From contig OZ010790.1 of NCBI GenBank assembly GCA_963932465.1, positions 351,193,087 to 351,257,086 of the forward strand: DNA of 64,000 nt. The letters run 5' to 3'. Under the pieces are notes generated by a model that worked only from the letters and a program-made list of their open reading frames with translations, searched no databases and had not been told where the DNA came from. The DNA is from Maratus speciosus. Taxonomy: Eukaryota; Arthropoda; Arachnida; Araneae; Salticidae. The position numbers and the translations under genes are program-made. This document shows positions 60,491 to 64,000 of the stretch, piece after piece. Every line of letters begins with the position of its first letter. Position 1 is the first letter of the stretch.

Positions 60491-61267
60491 AGTCAATATT
60501 ATAAAATAAAATACGTAAATCTTGACAATTACTTGGTAACTTACTGCGAAGATTTGATGAGACGAGTGGCCAATAAAAAAAATATTGCATTTCTGCCATC
60601 ATACCGAAAGGGGGAGGGGTTTTCCGGAATATTTCCTTAATTCTGAAAATAGATGACTATAGCAGGTAACAAAAACAGCCTTGTAATAAAAAGAGAAATC
60701 CAGAGATTCGTTTGAAATGCGCTTCAACTGCAATCAACAAATCGAGAAGTTTCTAGACACAGAACTAGATAACAAACAATTAATTATAATTCGTGAAATA
60801 TTTTTAAAGTTACAAAAATTGTTCTGGTATTTTTGCCTATTAATGCAAATAATACATTATCAAAAGTAATAAAATTATTAATTTGTCATTTTTCACTTAT
60901 TTTTCAAAAATGCAAAGTTTGAGGGTATGGTTCACGAGCTGACCTGAAAAATACTAAAAGTTTATTAAATATAAGTTTTGATGAGAGTATAAGCTCAAGG
61001 TAAAAGCAGTTTCTATGAAATGAAACAGGAATCAGGTTTCGAAAACAAATAGTTTGCACTTAAAGAAAGAAGAACTACAATTTTTCGCCAAAATTTGCAA
61101 ATTTTCAAGTATTCAACCTCGATGAGGCACGGGTTAATGTTATTCAATTGAGCTGAAACTTTGCCAATCTCATTTTCTATCTAATTGGCAAATTTTAGGG
61201 GTCCCCCCCCCCCAAGAAAATGTAAAAAAAAAATTCCCATGTTGCTTGTGACCACCCTAGTAAACAC

Positions 61268-62237
61268 CCATCTCTCAACATAAATTTACTACATCTTAAT
61301 TATGAATGTCAGTAAACGTTACGTGCACTATTAGGAATAATATAAAAGAAACTCATTTAAAGAATTTTAATCCAATTATATATTTAAAATTAAAATACTA
61401 AAGCATGATGTAAAGGTTCTTAATGTTATAGTACTAAGTGTGTTTAAAATTTTATATTTATCTGGTTAATGTAATCGTACATATATATATATATATATTT
61501 AATTATACTGAATTTTTGTTTAACTGCACCTTAATTGTCCAGCCTGGTTCCTAACATTTGAATGGATGTTTCACATCTGGCATGTATATAATATTTTCAG
61601 AATTTATATTTTTAACCTTGATAAACATGAAATCGCCACTCGAAAAAATTTGAGTATTATTTTGAATAAAAATGCTTAACCATTAAACACCTGAGTTTTC
61701 AAAAATCATTAAAAAATCTTTTTTCGGCTTTTTTTTTTAAATAAATTATGGGAAAAATACTTAAAAAAATCATATTTTATTTAAGTATGGTTTACGGCTA
61801 AAAAACGGTTTGTTACTAATCAGCAATACTGGTGCTTATTTGAAAAAATAATTTTCTTTGATAAAATTCTATAATATTAAACACACAAGAATTTTGAGAT
61901 CTATGATAAGAAATAAATTTTACTTGCTCACTGCAGAACAAAATAGTGTATTTCGCAAGCTTCCAAACAAAACAAAAAGAACGTATATCGACAATTGAAA
62001 AAATAAATCTATCTTTATTCTTAAACATCACATGTGTTGCCATCTAAATGTTGAAAATTGATTTAATAATATTTTTAGAATGTATTTTATCGGCAACATT
62101 AGGCATTATAGCTTCAATATTATTCTAATAGTATTTATAAGCCTAAATTGGGTATGTTGACAAAAAGCAACACCCGGCATTTAAGGGTTAAAAAATATTC
62201 GCATCTACACTGTTAAAAATTTGCATCAAACTGTCCA
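61268..62237. other. AT-rich noncoding with short (TA)n
   Basis: Nothing supported except a 20-bp TA repeat at 61480-61499. The minus-strand frame 61816-62043 has no recognised domain. Confidence 0.5.
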
Positions 62238-62592
62238 GTCATTCGGCCGTTTTTATAGAAAACAGGTACAGTGGTGGTTAAAATTGTGGACATCGTTTAA
62301 AATTTTCATGTTTTATAACTTTGTGTGCTTTAAGAATATAATAAATTTCACTTAAATACAAACTCTACATTAAATTCTCTTGAATTGATATATAAATATT
62401 TGTATTTAAGTGAAAATTAATATATTCGATAAGCACATAAAGTTATAGAACATGAAAATTTCAAACAATGTCCACAGTATTTCCCATCGCTGTAGATGGC
62501 AGTAATTTAAATCTATTCTTACCATGGGCAATAATTTGGTCAGAATATCGTTAAATTACGGTTATGTAACTGTTTTTCATAAAAACGGTCGT
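62238..62592. repeat. Outer palindrome around a MITE
   Basis: CATTCGGCCGTTTTTATAG then AAAACAG at 62240-62265 is inverted as CTGTTTTTCATAAAAACGGTCG at 62570-62591 (one or two mismatches). The 224-bp MITE at 62269-62492 lies within it, close to the left arm. A second ACGGTCGAATTG word follows at 62598-62609. Confidence 0.6.
62267..62494. mobile_element. 224-bp foldback MITE (Tc1/mariner type)
   Basis: TA at 62267-62268 is followed by CAGTGGTGGTTAAAATTGTG; the right end is complementary and closes with TA at 62493-62494. The arms (about 95 bp each) share TGTGGACAT, AAATTTTCATGTT, TATAACTTT and TTCACTTAAATACAAA. The TA duplication and CAGTG start fit a Tc1/mariner-derived MITE. The whole element can fold into one long hairpin. 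Confidence 0.8.
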
Positions 62593-63704
62593 TTTGAACG
62601 GTCGAATTGATTGAGTAGAAATTCCCCACATAGTCACTTTTAAAAGCTTACCACATGAGACTCTTTAGCCTAATTTACTGTACAATATTTATACGTAGAA
62701 TACAAGCTCAATATTTCAGCATTACACAAAACGTACTTACTTACATTTCAATGATATATTTTATCTGAGGGAATCTTACAAAATGTTTCTAAAAATACAT
62801 TTTTTAAGCTGAAAACTCTCCCCAATGAATTTTTTTCACACTAATTTCAATTATCTGCATGAAACAAAAACTATTGTTTGAGCATTTCAGTATCTGTGGT
62901 TACCACTTATTGACAAAACTTTTAAATTCGTTATAAATGCTATAAATGTTAAGCAGTATAGAAATATTCTTTACTATCTTACCTACTGAGTACAGATCTT
63001 TACATTATTTGAAACATGGGCTATCATACATTTTAAACAAAGGGACATCCAAAACCGTGGAAAAGAAGTACTTGAATAGAAAAGACGATGTTTTAAAAAT
63101 TACACGATATAATCAAATATTTATATTTATACCTTATAGAAGAGAGAACAAAGTCTCTGTGAAATCATGAAATTTTAAATTCCACATAAAAAAAATAGTT
63201 GATACCCATTTTCCCATTAGTACATACGAGTAAAATTATAACATTGGGCATCCCGTTTTGGGTTATATAGGAAACGGAAGATGGTGAGTTTGCATGATAC
63301 AAATACTGTACAAAATATACGTTTTAATATAATTTAAATATTTGTAACCAGCTTTCATGACTTTTTGAGAAAGGATTTTCTACCCAGACTGGTAAACCCT
63401 AATCAACCCAAAACAAGCATTTTTCGTCATGGAATGTACATCCGCTATCGGCCACATAATCACTGGTGGTGAGTAAATAAGCGAAATGTGCATTGAAAGG
63501 CCCAGTAAAAGTGCCAACAGGGGCGCTTGTACGGCATCAATACACTTAGAAGAGTTAATAGATGACGCGTCATTTTCGGGCACACGTTTCATAACATAAA
63601 AATGATTATTTTTGTCCCGTCTATAATTCTATATGCAATATATATTATATATATAGATATAGATATAGATATAGATTTAGGTAGATATATATATAGATAC
63701 ATTT

Positions 63705-63735
<31 letters not shown>

Positions 63736-64000
63736 GATATCGATCGTGGTTCTCGCTGGTTTTTGACCAACATTAGCGATTTGGCGAATAAGAAATATAA
63801 AACAGTAGCCAAATAATAAAAAAAAAATAGTAAAATAGATTTGGCATGAAACACTGATAAATCTATCTTTAAACCCATGTTGTAACCTTTTGTTTCAATA
63901 TTATCGAAAATAACCTATCTTTTTGTGATTGCTTATAAAATGGAAATCCGACTATCCGCTACAGAAACTATTAAAAATAAGTACATTCTAAATTTCTCTT
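62593..64000. other. AT-rich noncoding at window end
   Basis: No supported gene. The plus frame 62946-63170 and minus frame 63380-63592 have no recognised domain; the latter overlaps a slightly GC-richer patch (63385-63590) that I cannot identify. Confidence 0.45.
63638..63742. repeat. (TA)n/(GATA)n microsatellite
   Basis: Mixed TATA and GATATA repeats over about 105 bp, including AGATATAGATATAGATATAG. The minus-strand frame through it encodes only Ile/Tyr repeats and is not a gene. Confidence 0.95.

Larger units (their letters stand above)
58185..61267. mobile_element. 3.07 kb DNA transposon with about 130-bp inverted ends and 8-bp target duplication
   Basis: The element runs from TAGGGTGGTCACAAG at 58193 to its complement ending at 61259. 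The two ends stay similar over about 130 bp, including TTGCCAATT, AGATTGGCAAAGTTTCAG and TTAACCCGTGCCTCA. Flanks are GTAAACAG (58185-58192) and GTAAACAC (61260-61267), a 7 of 8 match. An 8-bp duplication and a TAGGG-type terminus fit hAT-like elements, but P-like and other 8-bp families remain possible. A minus-strand protein relic occupies the middle. G and C homopolymers near 58225 and 61203 are expansions at matching places in the two ends. Confidence 0.8.

Noticed and set aside
63645..63878. Minus-strand open frame rich in Ile/Tyr
   Set aside because: It is a translation of the TA/GATA microsatellite.

Overview
This is a 64 kb window of very AT-rich eukaryotic DNA. It contains no complete host gene that I can recognise. 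Everything identifiable is transposon-derived or tandemly repeated, and every recognisable transposon protein is broken by stops or frameshifts. The mix of relics (two Tc1-type elements, piggyBac-like ends with TTAA flanks, pogo/Tigger-like ends, a Helitron Rep/helicase, and an element with 8-bp target duplications) suggests an arthropod, perhaps an arachnid. That guess rests only on remembered similarity of the Tc1-like transposases and should be treated as weak.

Layout. 1-9.5 kb: a Tc1-like element (transposase relic at 8198-9216, right end near 9462) that appears split by a 7.5 kb insertion with piggyBac-like ends (657-8135, TTAA on both sides); the insertion carries two nearly identical 648-bp direct repeats. 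10.6-11.8 kb: a 1.2 kb unit bounded by a perfect 23-bp inverted repeat. 12.9-13.25 kb: a GC-richer patch with open frames on both strands, unidentified. 13.5-18.9 kb: two inverted copies of one dispersed repeat. The left copy is interrupted by a 2.1 kb element made of about 321-bp tandem units. Between the copies lie a Tigger-like MITE and a relic of a CXC-type transposon-associated protein. 22.3-26.5 kb: a decayed Helitron on the minus strand, with HUH/tyrosine Rep and Pif1-type helicase motifs. 27.87-33.56 kb: a 5.7 kb element with 28-bp terminal inverted repeats whose interior holds three different tandem arrays (about 145, 140 and 148 bp). 35-39 kb: two more tandem-repeat tracts. 48.9-50.8 kb: a second Tc1-like relic containing a foldback with a tRNA B-box-like motif. 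51.1 kb: a 236-bp piggyBac-type MITE. 58.2-61.3 kb: a 3.07 kb transposon with long inverted ends, an 8-bp near-perfect target duplication and a decayed minus-strand protein. 62.3 kb: a 224-bp foldback MITE nested in a wider palindrome.

The remaining 30-odd kb (notably 18.99-22.3, 39-48.9 and 51.4-58 kb) is AT-rich intergenic or intronic-type DNA with microsatellites and homopolymers. The window reads as a transposon-rich gene desert or a piece of a very long intron. Its most interesting structure is the repeated pattern of terminal-inverted-repeat elements carrying satellite arrays inside them (13.75-15.87 kb and 27.87-33.56 kb).
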